Positions 44,401-54,261 are shown, counted from the stretch's first letter. The stretch is DNA of 64,000 nucleotides from Mongoliibacter ruber (GCF_003003005.1 NZ_PVTR01000008.1:1-64000), one strand, 5' to 3'. Notes: a model not told the origin generated them from the letters alone. Translations and numbers: made by a program.

Positions 44401-45585
44401 ATGGACAGAAATATTGTGCACATGGATTTAGATTCGTTTTTTGTATCAGTGGAGCGACTCTATGACAGCCGACTCAACGGAAAGCCTATACTCATAGGCG
44501 GATCCAGTGACAGAGGAGTAGTGGCTTCATGCAGCTATGAAGCGCGCAGGTTTGGCGTGCACTCGGCCATGCCTATGCGAACTGCCAGACAGTTGTGTCC
44601 TGAAGCGACGATTGTCAGGGGGGATTTTGAAAAATACAGTAAAAAATCACATGAAGTCACTGACATTATCCGTGAAGATGTTCCTTTGTTTGAGAAATCT
44701 TCAATAGATGAATTTTACATAGACTATACAGGTATGGATCGTTTTTTTGGCTGTTTCAAAATGGCAAAGGAACTACGGGAAAGGGTACTCAAAGAAACAG
44801 GTTTACCCATTTCCCTTGGACTTTCAGAAAACAAAACAGTATCCAAAGTAGCTACCGGAGAGGCCAAACCCAACAATGCGAAAGAAATCCCTCGTGGAAG
44901 TGAGAAGCCTTTTTTGGCTCCTCTTCCTATCAGAAAGATTCCTATGATAGGTGAAAAAACTTCCCACACTTTGTACAATATGGGAGTAAAAACTGTAAAA
45001 ACACTACAAGTAATGCCCTCCGAACTCTTGGAGGCAACTTTCGGTAAAAATGGCCGGGTAATCTGGGAAAAAGCCAACGGCATAGACAAGTCTTTGGTCA
45101 CTCCATATTCAGAAGCAAAGTCCATTTCCTCCGAAAACACTTTCGAAGAAGATACCATAGACATCAAAAAATTGGAATCCCACCTGATTGCCATGACAGA
45201 GCAGCTCGGCACCAAACTTAGACAAAAACAACAACTCACATCATGCATCAGTGTCAAAATACGGTATTCGGACTTTGAAACCCATAGCGTGCAAAAAAGA
45301 ATCCCCTATACCTCTGCAGACCATACTCTAATTTCTTTGGTCAAAGAACTGTTTACAAAACTCTACAGCCGAAGACTACTGATCCGGTTGATCGGTGTAC
45401 GCTTCAGTGGTCTGGTGTACGGCAATTACCAGATCAATTTATTTGAAGATACACAGGAACAGATCAGCTTGTACCAAGCTCTTGACAGACTGAATACCAA
45501 ATTTGGAGACAAAACAGTCTGCCGTGCCGTAGGCATGCAGGTAGGCAGAAGAAGGTTCAACCCATTCAATGGCGCGACGATATAG
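44401..45585 (+). CDS. dinB: Y-family translesion DNA polymerase (Pol IV type)
   Basis: An error-prone polymerase for bypass of damaged template, 394 residues. The palm motifs are VHMDLDSFFVSVE (first Asp) and KSSIDEFYIDYTG (Asp-Glu), with YEARRFGVHSAMPMRTA in the fingers, PISLGLSENKTVSKVAT, the HhH region IPMIGEKTSHTL and a little-finger domain. The C-terminal INLFED resembles a sliding-clamp (beta) binding motif (QxxLF-like). It is divergent from the S24 repressor gene, which likely controls it. Confidence 0.94.
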   Translation: MDRNIVHMDLDSFFVSVERLYDSRLNGKPILIGGSSDRGVVASCSYEARRFGVHSAMPMRTARQLCPEATIVRGDFEKYSKKSHEVTDIIREDVPLFEKSSIDEFYIDYTGMDRFFGCFKMAKELRERVLKETGLPISLGLSENKTVSKVATGEAKPNNAKEIPRGSEKPFLAPLPIRKIPMIGEKTSHTLYNMGVKTVKTLQVMPSELLEATFGKNGRVIWEKANGIDKSLVTPYSEAKSISSENTFEEDTIDIKKLESHLIAMTEQLGTKLRQKQQLTSCISVKIRYSDFETHSVQKRIPYTSADHTLISLVKELFTKLYSRRLLIRLIGVRFSGLVYGNYQINLFEDTQEQISLYQALDRLNTKFGDKTVCRAVGMQVGRRRFNPFNGATI

Positions 45586-45736
45586 AACAGGCTGTTGCTA
45601 TGAAGCTTACATAAAGCCCTTGAAAAAAATATCGAACAATATACTTTTATCAATTGTTAAATTGTGTCTGATTTACATATTCAAATAAAATCAACTTGGA
45701 TTCGGAACTTATTACCCCTCAATTCCACTTTAGTAG

Positions 45737-45744
45737 TATATTTG
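45737..45744 (+). promoter_or_regulatory. Bacteroidota-type -7 box for trxA
   Basis: TATATTTG matches TAnnTTTG and stands 32 bases before the thioredoxin ATG. No clear -33 element at the expected spacing. Confidence 0.45.
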
Positions 45745-45776
45745 AAAATTAAGAAACATCAAAAAAATAACATACA

Positions 45777-46097
45777 ATGGGAAAAGCAATAGAGATTACT
45801 GACGCAAATTTTGAAGAAATCATGAAGTCAGAACAACCGATTTTGGTTGATTTTTGGGCAGAATGGTGTGGACCATGTAAAATGATCGGTCCTATCGTGG
45901 AAGAACTGGCGGGCGATTACGATGGTAAAGCAGTCATTGGCAAGGTAGACGTAGACTCTAACCCAGCGGTAGCTTCTCAATTTGGCATCAGAAGCATTCC
46001 TACCCTTTTATTCTTCAAAGGCGGACAAATTGTAGACAAGCAAGTAGGAGCTGTTCCAAAAGCCGTTTTAGCACAAAAACTGGACGCTCAACTTTAA
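45777..46097 (+). CDS. trxA: Thioredoxin
   Basis: A 106-residue disulfide reductase of the cytoplasm. The active site is AEWCGPCKMI, the cis-Pro is in SIPTLLFF and the end is GAVPKAVLAQKLDAQL, all standard. It is a single gene with its own -7 box and terminator. Confidence 0.96.
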   Translation: MGKAIEITDANFEEIMKSEQPILVDFWAEWCGPCKMIGPIVEELAGDYDGKAVIGKVDVDSNPAVASQFGIRSIPTLLFFKGGQIVDKQVGAVPKAVLAQKLDAQL

Positions 46098-46113
46098 TTA
46101 ATATAGAATTCAT

Positions 46114-46150
46114 AAAAAAGGCCGTGAAACTTGATTTCACGGCCTTTTTT
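46114..46150 (+). terminator. Rho-independent terminator of trxA
   Basis: GGCCGTGAAA and TTTCACGGCC surround CTTGA, with an A-run before and six T residues after, so it could also serve the convergent gene at 46189. Confidence 0.9.
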
Positions 46151-46188
46151 ATTGAAAATACTCTCTCAAAATCACGGACAACTCCCAT

Positions 46189-46815
46189 TTAAGGAAGCAC
46201 TTTTACCATGATATTTTTATAATAAATCACACTCTCAGGATCATGCGCTTGAAGCGCAAATGTACCTCTATCTATTTTCTTTTGGCCTGCATTTTCCGGG
46301 CGGTCTTTATCTTCTGATTCTACATATTCCATGACCGTCACTCCGTTAATTTTAACAGTCACATGATCCCCCTTGACAATGATGTGTTGGGTATACCATT
46401 CTTTATCCTCCACGTAAAGGTCCTTCACATCATTAAAAGAGTACAAGCTTCCCGTTTTTCTCCAATCACTATGGGTCTGGTTGACCTGCACTTCATAACC
46501 TTTTTCAGGCCAGCCATTCTCTTGGTATTCTGTATGGAAAAATATCCCTGAATTGGCTTTGGGCATGGTCATGACATCTGCCTTAAATTCAAAATTTTTA
46601 AAGTCAGCATCATTGACTTCACCTACGTAGAAAGCATGCGCCCTAGGCCCATCTATCTGAATAATCCCATCCACCACTTCAAAGGAGCCTGGGTTTTCAG
46701 CAACCTTCCATCCATCAAGGTTAGTACCATTAAACAACGATATCCATTCATCCTGCTGCGCCATAGCAAGCGATGAAAACATGCATACTATCATTAAAAT
46801 CCATAGTTTTTTCAT
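46189..46815 (-). CDS. Exported DUF1080 (3-keto-disaccharide hydrolase-like) protein
   Basis: A 208-residue protein with a signal peptide (MKKLWILMIVCMFSSLAMAQ) and one DUF1080 jelly-roll domain: WISLFNGTNLDGWKV, FEVVDGIIQIDGP, NSGIFFHTEYQENGWPEKGYEVQVNQTH and INGVTVMEY, ending ALQAHDPESVIYYKNI. Members bind or cleave (3-keto-)glucosides in the periplasm. No oxidoreductase of the 3-keto-sugar route is adjacent. Confidence 0.88.
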   Translation of the reverse strand: MKKLWILMIVCMFSSLAMAQQDEWISLFNGTNLDGWKVAENPGSFEVVDGIIQIDGPRAHAFYVGEVNDADFKNFEFKADVMTMPKANSGIFFHTEYQENGWPEKGYEVQVNQTHSDWRKTGSLYSFNDVKDLYVEDKEWYTQHIIVKGDHVTVKINGVTVMEYVESEDKDRPENAGQKKIDRGTFALQAHDPESVIYYKNIMVKVLP

Positions 46816-46922
46816 AATACTCTCGGGTTAATATTGTTTTGAAATTAATTGTTACTATCCATTTTACATTGAATTCAATCGACACCTTTTCGCTCCACTA
46901 TAAATAACGACAGGTTCATTTG

Positions 46923-47504
46923 CTATTCTGGCTCTATAATATCTCCATTATCTCCGAATTTGGAAACCCCTCCCGAAACAATGAATTTCATCACGTCCGA
47001 GCTTTTTACATTTTCAAGAACCCTCACATTTTCTCTGGGCACTAAATACAGGTTTCCCGAAAAATTATAACTGTGAGGGAAGTAGATAGCTACCAAACTC
47101 TCTTCCTGCAAAACAATCAGATTGTCCTGTGTAATAAAGCCAAGTCGATACATATTATTTGAAAGCTTTACGATTACGGGAATATTAAATTTTTTCTTAT
47201 CACCTACGAAGGCAGACATCAAATCCTTGATACTTGTATAAAGAATATTGACTAAAGGAACCTTAAACATCCATTTTTCAAAAATATCGAATAGGGGTCT
47301 AGTGATGAAGATACTTGCTAGAAATCCCATAAAAGTAATAAAACTAAGCATGATCAAGATCCCCAAGCCAGGTATAGGGATAGGAATGATTCCATCTAAA
47401 AATTTTAAAACCAAAACGATCACGTAAATAGTCAATGCAACCGGCACGACAAAGAGTAAACCTCTAAAAAAATACGATATGAACCTCTTAGTTGTGAAAG
47501 ACAT
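46923..47504 (-). CDS. DUF502 membrane protein
   Basis: A 193-residue protein with two membrane helices near the N-terminus (about 10-30 and 48-70) and a soluble beta domain. The DUF502 pattern is visible: FFRGLLFVVPVALTIYVI, PGLGILIMLSFITFMGFLAS, KVPLVNILYTSIKDLMSAFVG and RLGFITQD. Function is unknown. It is divergent from the lipoprotein gene at 47556 with 51 bases between. Confidence 0.82.
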   Translation of the reverse strand: MSFTTKRFISYFFRGLLFVVPVALTIYVIVLVLKFLDGIIPIPIPGLGILIMLSFITFMGFLASIFITRPLFDIFEKWMFKVPLVNILYTSIKDLMSAFVGDKKKFNIPVIVKLSNNMYRLGFITQDNLIVLQEESLVAIYFPHSYNFSGNLYLVPRENVRVLENVKSSDVMKFIVSGGVSKFGDNGDIIEPE

Positions 47505-47555
47505 TATTTTTCTGTTTATTTTATATAAATGTTATTCTAAATATAAGAACAAGTA

Positions 47556-48488
47556 ATGTTTAAACCTTCAAGAACTTCTTTGATATTATTTTTGGGAATA
47601 GTATTACTCTTCTCCTGCAAAACTATCAGGACTGTAGAATCACCCATAAACGACCTAAGCACATCATGCTACAAGCATATTCTGGATTATAAACCGGAAT
47701 CAAAGCCAGAAAGCCTAGAGCTTGATTCGTTCTCTGAAACTTCCAGAGCTGAATTTTCAGAAAATTCTTTATTCTTTATCCAGATATTGGGAATAAGTGC
47801 TGAAATCGAATATATCTTAAATAAAGATTTCGATGATGAACTTCACCAATTTAAAAACCTTCAAAAGGCTATCAACCAAATCACACTTTCTGAGTTAGAA
47901 GTTAAGGCTTTTTCATCAGCACTAAGATGTGAAGAAGATAAATTTGAACAGTTAGCATGGCATATAGAGACTCTTGGTAGCAATACAAGAAGCCAAAAAA
48001 CAGTCACAGGTATTATAATTGACGCTTCAGCAAACCTAGCAGGAGCAGCAATAATATTGTTTTTAGCTGGCGGCAACACTACTCGACAACTCATAGGTGT
48101 TGGTGCATCTCTTACCCAGATATACCTCAATGTATGGGGTAAGTCCATTACCTATAATGTGGAAATTAACCATGAAGTCAATGTTTTGGAAGAATTTTCA
48201 AAAGATCAGGAATGGTGCAAATCCATTCCTGATAATATCTGGGCTTATGTCAATTATATCGATAGGGAAAGAAATGGTAGTACCATCAGGGAGGAGTTAA
48301 TGGATACCTGGGCTGAAACAGAAATAGAAAAAGATAAGTCCTTATACTTTTCTTCCGGGGGTACTTATACCTCAGAGCAATTACGTAATAGAGCGTCTAT
48401 GCTTGAACAGCTGGCATCACTTACTGAAGGCATGCTTCAAGATCTTTTGATACTCCGAAAAGAATTACAAGCATTGGATATTCATTAA
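47556..48488 (+). CDS. Lipoprotein of unknown function
   Basis: A 310-residue protein with a lipoprotein signal (SLILFLGIVLLFSC lipobox). Helical segments flank one hydrophobic stretch (GIIIDASANLAGAAIILFLAGGN, about 150-172) that could be a second membrane helix; the C-terminus is a helical, coiled-coil-like region (RASMLEQLASLTEGMLQDLLILRKEL). I do not recognise the family. It occupies the place where nqrF would be expected downstream of nqrE, but on the opposite strand. Confidence 0.65.
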   Translation: MFKPSRTSLILFLGIVLLFSCKTIRTVESPINDLSTSCYKHILDYKPESKPESLELDSFSETSRAEFSENSLFFIQILGISAEIEYILNKDFDDELHQFKNLQKAINQITLSELEVKAFSSALRCEEDKFEQLAWHIETLGSNTRSQKTVTGIIIDASANLAGAAIILFLAGGNTTRQLIGVGASLTQIYLNVWGKSITYNVEINHEVNVLEEFSKDQEWCKSIPDNIWAYVNYIDRERNGSTIREELMDTWAETEIEKDKSLYFSSGGTYTSEQLRNRASMLEQLASLTEGMLQDLLILRKELQALDIH

Positions 48489-48519
48489 AAAAGCCTCAGA
48501 ATTACTCCCGAGGCTTTTT
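48487..48519. terminator. Terminator between the lipoprotein gene and nqrE
   Basis: AAGCCTC and GAGGCTT enclose 12 bases, with A-run and T-run on either side. It can end the lipoprotein transcript and, from the other strand, the nqr operon. Confidence 0.78.
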
Positions 48520-48540
48520 AATATAACCATTGTGCTTTTT

Positions 48541-49152
48541 TTAAAGATCTATACCCATAAAGGACATGAAAGCAATTCCCATCAATCCTGTGATCAACAT
48601 GGTAATGCCAAGACCTTTCAATCCATTTGGTACATTTGAGTACTTCAACTTTTCACGTATCGCAGCTAAAGCTACGATTGCTAAAAAGAAACCTACTCCA
48701 GAACCAAAACCATAAACAGCAGCTTCAGCTAATGTATAATCTCTAGTTGCCATGAAAAGAGATCCTCCAAGAATCGCACAGTTTACCGCAATCAAAGGGA
48801 GGAAAATCCCCAAAGCACCATAAAGCGCTGGAGCAAATTTTTCGACAACCATCTCTACCAACTGCACCATAGCAGCGATAATAGCGATAAACATAATAAA
48901 CCTTAGGAAGGAAAGATCAATTGTAGCAAATGACTCACCCAACCAAGTTAAAGCTCCCTCTTTCAATACAAACTCATTCAAAAGCCAGTTGGTAGGCGCA
49001 GTTACTGTCAATACGAAAATAACAGCGGCACCTAGACCTAAAGCAGTACTTACCTTTTTGGATACGGCTAGAAATGAACACATTCCCAAGAAGTATGCAA
49101 AAACCATGTTATCAATGAAAATTGATTTTATTGCAAGACTAAATAATTCCAT
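48541..49152 (-). CDS. nqrE: Na+-translocating NADH:quinone oxidoreductase subunit E
   Basis: Membrane subunit of the sodium pump, 203 residues with six helices. The start [34 protein letters not shown] is standard and the Cys in LGMCSFL and [12 protein letters not shown] are the pair that binds the intramembrane iron centre with NqrD. It is 13 bases after nqrD and last in the operon; a terminator follows and nqrF is not there. Confidence 0.95.
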   Translation of the reverse strand: MELFSLAIKSIFIDNMVFAYFLGMCSFLAVSKKVSTALGLGAAVIFVLTVTAPTNWLLNEFVLKEGALTWLGESFATIDLSFLRFIMFIAIIAAMVQLVEMVVEKFAPALYGALGIFLPLIAVNCAILGGSLFMATRDYTLAEAAVYGFGSGVGFFLAIVALAAIREKLKYSNVPNGLKGLGITMLITGLMGIAFMSFMGIDL

Positions 49153-49165
49153 AGTTCAATTATTA

Positions 49166-49849
49166 TTAATGTTCAACATAACCGGTTTTGGTACGCTGTA
49201 CCCAAATGATAAGACCCAAGATAATGAATGCACCAACAGGTGACACCATCAATCCGTTAGTTGCCAAGCTGAACTCTTCTCCGAATAATCCAGAAATGGT
49301 TTCATAGACTGGTACTCCAAAAACGGAACCTGATCCTAACAATTCTCTAAAGAAAGCTACTGCCAAGATAATCCAAGAATACCCTAACGCAGATCCAAAG
49401 CCATCCAAGATTGAGTCATAAGGCTTATTGCCTAAAGCAAATGCCTCAAGCCTACCCATTACGATACAGTTGGTAATAATCAATCCAATAAATACAGAAA
49501 GCTCTTTGTACATATCAAAAGCAAATGCTTTCAATATTTCATTTACCAAAGTCACCAATGTAGCAACAACGGCAAGCTGCACAATAATCCTAACCCTTGA
49601 AGGAATTGTATTTCTAAGTAACGAAATAGTTAAATTGGCCATTACCATTACGAAGATTACAGAAATAGCCATTACCAAGGTAGGCTGCATCTGAGTCGTA
49701 ACTGCCAAGGCTGAACAAATCCCAAGTACCTGAATGGTAATTGGATTGTTGTCTACCAGAGGATCTGTTATAAAGTTCTTTCTTCTTTTCGACAAGAGCG
49801 CCTCAGCGGGCTGTTTCACTTCTGTCGTTTGTGTTGTTTCAGTGCTCAT
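49166..49849 (-). CDS. nqrD: Na+-translocating NADH:quinone oxidoreductase subunit D
   Basis: Membrane subunit of 227 residues with six helices. Landmarks are NPITIQVLGICSALAVT (first Cys), GLIITNCIVMGRLEAFALG (second Cys) and SALGYSWIILAVAFFRELLGSG. The Cys pair faces that of NqrE to hold the Fe centre. It has a polar 30-residue extension before the first helix. It is 28 bases after nqrC. Confidence 0.95.
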   Translation of the reverse strand: MSTETTQTTEVKQPAEALLSKRRKNFITDPLVDNNPITIQVLGICSALAVTTQMQPTLVMAISVIFVMVMANLTISLLRNTIPSRVRIIVQLAVVATLVTLVNEILKAFAFDMYKELSVFIGLIITNCIVMGRLEAFALGNKPYDSILDGFGSALGYSWIILAVAFFRELLGSGSVFGVPVYETISGLFGEEFSLATNGLMVSPVGAFIILGLIIWVQRTKTGYVEH

Positions 49850-49877
49850 TATATCATGTTTTACGAAACGTTCAAAA

Positions 49878-50654
49878 TCAATTTACTGAAGCAACCCCAG
49901 AGTTACTAGGTGACTTCTTGGTTTTAAGGTATTCTTTATAGTGGCTCAGGTAATTTTTCAGCATGTCGTTTACGCCATTGGCTGTAATAGTAGCACCTGA
50001 CAAACCATCCACTTTATGCGGATCGCCAGAATAATCTTTACCTTCTCCTTTTTGCATTGATACTGAAACCAATTCTCCTGAATCATCGAAGATTTGTTTT
50101 CCTTCATACCTTGCTTGAACATTATTGGCTGTAATTCTGGCTCCAAGGCCAGGAGTTTCACCCGCATGTCCAAATGTAACACCTTCTATGGTAGTCACAT
50201 CAGTTTGAAGGGCAACATATCCCCAAATATTATCCCAAAGACCAGATCCATATACAGGAAGAATGATTGATTCTACCTGGTCTTCATCACCTTCAGCGTG
50301 GAATATAAAAACCGGGTATTGTCTATTTTCTGGAGATCTTTTGAAGTTCTTTCCAATGTCAACATTTTCAGCTTCCAGTGGATTTCCATCGCTATCCTTT
50401 TCAATTTCTTCACCATTGATATCTACCACTTTAGAAGAAATTCTTTTTCCATAGTATTCTAAAACTTCTTCTGGAGACATTTTAGAAATAGTTTCTGCAT
50501 CTATTACAGCTCCAAGGATCTGCTTTTTGGTATCCAATTCAACAGCTTTTTTCTGAATCGGCGCCAATACTTGAGAAGTTCCTGACAAAAGCAATCCCAA
50601 CACTACTGTGAGGATTACTGAGAATGTGATAATGTAAGCGTTAGACTGTTGCAC
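49878..50654 (-). CDS. nqrC: Na+-translocating NADH:quinone oxidoreductase subunit C
   Basis: A single N-terminal membrane helix (YIITFSVILTVVLGLLLSG) and a periplasmic FMN domain of 258 residues in all. FMN is held covalently by the Thr of GLSGATITANGV. The start is a GTG at 50654 (GTG CAA CAG), overlapping nqrB by 14 bases, so translation is coupled. Related to the RnfG family. Confidence 0.95.
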   Translation of the reverse strand: MQQSNAYIITFSVILTVVLGLLLSGTSQVLAPIQKKAVELDTKKQILGAVIDAETISKMSPEEVLEYYGKRISSKVVDINGEEIEKDSDGNPLEAENVDIGKNFKRSPENRQYPVFIFHAEGDEDQVESIILPVYGSGLWDNIWGYVALQTDVTTIEGVTFGHAGETPGLGARITANNVQARYEGKQIFDDSGELVSVSMQKGEGKDYSGDPHKVDGLSGATITANGVNDMLKNYLSHYKEYLKTKKSPSNSGVASVN

Positions 50655-51855
50655 GTTGTAACCTCCTTTTCTTGTTTGCTTTTACTACATAATGATCGAT
50701 CAATGGAGCAAAGACGTTCATAAATAAAACGGCAAGCATGATACCTTCTGGATATGCAGGGTTTGTCACACGAATGATCACGGTCAACACACCAATCAGA
50801 AGTCCATAAATCCATTTTCCTGTCTCAGTCTGAGCTGCAGACACCGGATCTGTTGCCATAAATACAACTCCAAATGCCAATCCTCCTACTACCCAGTGGT
50901 ACTCTGGAGCCATTGACATATATTCATTTACTGCCAATAAATTCATAACCAAACCCATCAAGAAAGCACCTGCAAAACCACTTACGATGATTTTCCAACT
51001 CGCAACTCCGGTCCCGATTAAGATCGCTGCACCAACCAATGCCATCAATGTAGATGTTTCACCAATTGAACCTGGTATCCATCCTACAAATAAATTCCAG
51101 AAACTAAAGAGTCCCTGCTGAACCTCACTGTTATGACTTGACAGTGCAGCCGTGACTGTTTCACCTTCAACACCTGCATTATATGCAACAGCAAGAGCTG
51201 TAGCTCCTGAGAAACCATCTACCGGAGCTTTATCTCCAAGATATGTCCAAACTTGATCACCTGAAATCTGAGCAGGATAGGCAAAGTACAAAAATGCCCT
51301 TGCTGTCATTGCCACATTCAGAATATTCATTCCTGTACCTCCGAATACCTCTTTTGCAATAATTACTGCAAATATTGTAGCCAATGCCACTTGCCATAAA
51401 GGCAAGGTAGCGGGAACAACTAATGGTATAAGCATTCCAGTCACCAAGAAGCCTTCGTTAATTGGGTGTTTTCTAATCACTGCAAATGCAGCTTCTACCA
51501 AACCACCTGCAGCGTAAGCTACTATTACGATCGGCAATACCAATTCAAGACCCAATAACAATTTTGGTCCAAAATCTTCCCACAATCCTGCAGTCTGACC
51601 AGTTGCCAAAAAATGCTGATGTCCAGTATTATAAATACCGAAAAGCAAACATGGGATCATGGCTATCACGACTGTGATCATCATCCTTTTCAGGTCAATC
51701 GCATCTTTTACTTGAGCTCCTTTTATACCATTAGTATGCTTAGGAGAGAACAAGAATGTCTCTCCAGCTTCAAATGCGTAATAAAAGTACTCTAACTTTC
51801 CACCTTTTTGAAAAAGCGGTTTCTGTTTGTCCAACAGATCTCTTAGAAACTTCAT
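50641..51855 (-). CDS. nqrB: Na+-translocating NADH:quinone oxidoreductase subunit B
   Basis: The main membrane subunit, 404 residues with about ten helices, carrying covalent FMN at the Thr of GFSGATALAVAY and riboflavin, and the Na+ path. The N-terminus LRDLLDKQKPLFQKGGKLEYFYYAFEAGETFLF is standard. It starts 5 bases after nqrA and overlaps nqrC by 14 bases. Confidence 0.95.
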   Translation of the reverse strand: MKFLRDLLDKQKPLFQKGGKLEYFYYAFEAGETFLFSPKHTNGIKGAQVKDAIDLKRMMITVVIAMIPCLLFGIYNTGHQHFLATGQTAGLWEDFGPKLLLGLELVLPIVIVAYAAGGLVEAAFAVIRKHPINEGFLVTGMLIPLVVPATLPLWQVALATIFAVIIAKEVFGGTGMNILNVAMTARAFLYFAYPAQISGDQVWTYLGDKAPVDGFSGATALAVAYNAGVEGETVTAALSSHNSEVQQGLFSFWNLFVGWIPGSIGETSTLMALVGAAILIGTGVASWKIIVSGFAGAFLMGLVMNLLAVNEYMSMAPEYHWVVGGLAFGVVFMATDPVSAAQTETGKWIYGLLIGVLTVIIRVTNPAYPEGIMLAVLFMNVFAPLIDHYVVKANKKRRLQRATV

Positions 51856-51860
51856 ATTAA

Positions 51861-53225
51861 TTAACTGTATTGAATTAAATCTATACCTTTTCTAACTATT
51901 TCCTGAACAGGGTGTTTGGAAACATCCACAAATTCGCAAAGTGCCAAATCCTCTTCGATCACCTCATATATGCCAAGCTCTTCCATTTCATCAAAATCTT
52001 CGGCCATTATAGCCTTCAAAAGATATACAGGAAGAATATCCATTGGCGTTACACTTTCAAAAACACCTGTCTGTACAAAAGCCCTTTCTTCTCCTCTAAC
52101 ATTTGTATCCAAAACGTATTCTTTATTTGGATTGAGGAAAGAAAGCAGACCCAGCGCTCTGTGGTAACTCAGTTTCTTAGTTGTTGGCTTCATCCAACCT
52201 AAGAATTCATAATAATCGCCTTCAGGAAGAATGGTGATTTGGCTGGCGTAATAACCAAGATAGCCATCTCTGTTGATTTTCTCTCCTGTAAGGACATTAC
52301 CTGAAACAACCCTAATATGGTCTTGCTTTAGATTACCTTGTACCAGAGTATCTACGCAAGCGCCCACAAAAGTTTTGGTATAAACCGCTTTTTTGGCTTC
52401 AGAACCTGTGATGGCAATTACTTTAGCGGCATCATATTTACCTTCAAGGAATAATTTACCGATCTGCACAACACCAAATGGGCTAATAGTCCAAGCGATT
52501 TCACCTTTATTGATAGGGTCAAGATGATGAATCTGTACACCTACGTTTCCTGCAGGATGCGGTCCTGAGAATTTGTTGGTTTCCACTCCCTGAATACTAG
52601 AGAATACTGCAGGAATTCCTGAATCTGCATTAAGATTCAAATGGATTTTCCCTGTTGTCAATTTGCTCAGCACATTGACTCCGGCTTGGAAATACTTCTC
52701 TTCACCCTGAAGCGCAAACCCTGCATCGGCTGCAAGAGGATGCGTGTCAAAGCCAGAAATAAATATAGCCTTTGGGCTATCTTCTGGATTCGCTACAATA
52801 CCGTATGGTCTTTGAACGATTTGAGGCCACACACCTCCTTGGGTCATCTGCTTGATCGCATCCTCTTTAGAGAGTGACTGCAAGGAAGATTCTGTGTATT
52901 TTTGAAACTCCTCGTAGCTTATGTCCTTGTCAGCAAGGATTTTAATTTCCAAAAGCTTTCTTCTTTCTCCTCTTTTTATTTCTACAACTTCACCTGATAC
53001 AGGTGCTACATAGAGCACTTGATCCATGGCCTTGTCGAATAAAAGCGGAGTGCCAGCTTTTACGGTATCACCTTCATTCACAGTTACTTTTGGTCTCTGC
53101 ATACCAATAAAATCGGTAGGCTTGAGGGCAAAAGTTTTGGCAGGACTGAAGGCTTCAAGCTGCAATTCAGCTTTTCCTACGAGCTTAATATCGAATCCTT
53201 TCTTAAGCTTTACAGTTTTTGACAT
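51861..53225 (-). CDS. nqrA: Na+-translocating NADH:quinone oxidoreductase subunit A
   Basis: The quinone-binding peripheral subunit, 454 residues. It opens with VKLKKGFDIKLVGKAE and has MQRPKVTVNEGDTVKAGTPL (barrel-sandwich domain), FGVVQIGKLFLEG and GSEAKKAVYTKTFVGACVDTLV. It heads the operon nqrABCDE. A TAGATTTG box at 53263-53270 lies before it on the minus strand. Confidence 0.95.
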   Translation of the reverse strand: MSKTVKLKKGFDIKLVGKAELQLEAFSPAKTFALKPTDFIGMQRPKVTVNEGDTVKAGTPLLFDKAMDQVLYVAPVSGEVVEIKRGERRKLLEIKILADKDISYEEFQKYTESSLQSLSKEDAIKQMTQGGVWPQIVQRPYGIVANPEDSPKAIFISGFDTHPLAADAGFALQGEEKYFQAGVNVLSKLTTGKIHLNLNADSGIPAVFSSIQGVETNKFSGPHPAGNVGVQIHHLDPINKGEIAWTISPFGVVQIGKLFLEGKYDAAKVIAITGSEAKKAVYTKTFVGACVDTLVQGNLKQDHIRVVSGNVLTGEKINRDGYLGYYASQITILPEGDYYEFLGWMKPTTKKLSYHRALGLLSFLNPNKEYVLDTNVRGEERAFVQTGVFESVTPMDILPVYLLKAIMAEDFDEMEELGIYEVIEEDLALCEFVDVSKHPVQEIVRKGIDLIQYS

Positions 53226-53262
53226 ATGATTTTTGAAATATATGGTCTTTTGAAAAACGCCT

Positions 53263-53270
53263 CAAATCTA
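53263..53270 (-). promoter_or_regulatory. Bacteroidota-type -7 box for the nqr operon
   Basis: On the minus strand TAGATTTG (TAnnTTTG) stands 37 bases before the nqrA start codon. No convincing -33 element accompanies it. Confidence 0.4.
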
Positions 53271-53357
53271 ATAAAATAGATCAGTTATTAGAAGATAATT
53301 TTGGTAATATTTACGAGTGGGGCAGCCTTAATTGAGGAGGCAGGCACTGTTCGTATT

Positions 53358-54260
53358 TCAATTATTGGTCAATAGCATGCCTTCTTCCAGAGAATGAATG
53401 TGTTGCATCACGCGCTCCATCAACCACATAGGCGTCGAAGTTGCCCCGCAGATCCCGACTTTTTCAGCATTTACAAACCAGCTCGGATCCAATTCCGTTT
53501 CGTTCTCTACGAAATAACTTTTATCGTTGACCCCTTTGCACACTTGGTATAATGCCTTCCCGTTTGAACTTTTTTTCCCTGAAACAAAAATGACTACATC
53601 ATTTTCAGTTGAAAATTTAGCCAGTTGAGGCTCTCTATTGGAAACCTGACGACAAATTGAGTCATTGGCATTGAAATCGACTTCATTAAGTTCACCTTTA
53701 GCCTCCTTAATTCGGTCTTCAATTTTCGATTTTAATTCGTAAAAGCCCTTGGTACTTTTGGTTGTTTGACTGAATAGTGTCACGGGACGAGAAAAATCAA
53801 TTTTGTTCAAATCTTTGTCTTCCATGACTACTATGGCTTTTTCCAAAGTCTGACCTGTAAGCCCGATTACTTCTGCATGGCCTTTTTTTCCATAAATGAC
53901 AATCTGTCCGTTGTTTCTTTCCATTTTATCAAAAGCTGTCTTTACCCTATGCTGTAATTTCAGCACTACAGGACAGGAAGCATCGATAAGTTCTATATTA
54001 TTTTCTATGGCTGTTTTATATGTCTCAGGTGGTTCACCATGCGCACGGATTAAGACCTTACAATCACTTAGATTTTGCAATTTCTCTCTGTCAATCACGA
54101 CTAATCCTTTGTCGCTAAGCCTTCTTACTTCCATATCGTTATGGACAATATCGCCTAAACAATACAGTTGATCAGATGACTCCATTTCGTCCTCTGCCAT
54201 TTTGATGGCAAATTCAACCCCAAAACAATAACCTGAATTTTTATCAATAGTAACTTCCAT
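53358..54260 (-). CDS. ispH: 4-hydroxy-3-methylbut-2-enyl diphosphate reductase
   Basis: Last step of the MEP pathway, giving IPP and DMAPP with a [4Fe-4S] cluster. The three cluster cysteines are seen in NSGYCFGVEF, DASCPVVLKL and VGICGATSTP. The ATG at 54260 (MEVTIDKNSGYCFGV) is chosen; codons upstream lie in cmk and are non-homologous. The length of 300 is normal. It follows cmk by one base, so the pair is cotranscribed. Confidence 0.95.
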   Translation of the reverse strand: MEVTIDKNSGYCFGVEFAIKMAEDEMESSDQLYCLGDIVHNDMEVRRLSDKGLVVIDREKLQNLSDCKVLIRAHGEPPETYKTAIENNIELIDASCPVVLKLQHRVKTAFDKMERNNGQIVIYGKKGHAEVIGLTGQTLEKAIVVMEDKDLNKIDFSRPVTLFSQTTKSTKGFYELKSKIEDRIKEAKGELNEVDFNANDSICRQVSNREPQLAKFSTENDVVIFVSGKKSSNGKALYQVCKGVNDKSYFVENETELDPSWFVNAEKVGICGATSTPMWLMERVMQHIHSLEEGMLLTNN

Positions 54261-54261
54261 A

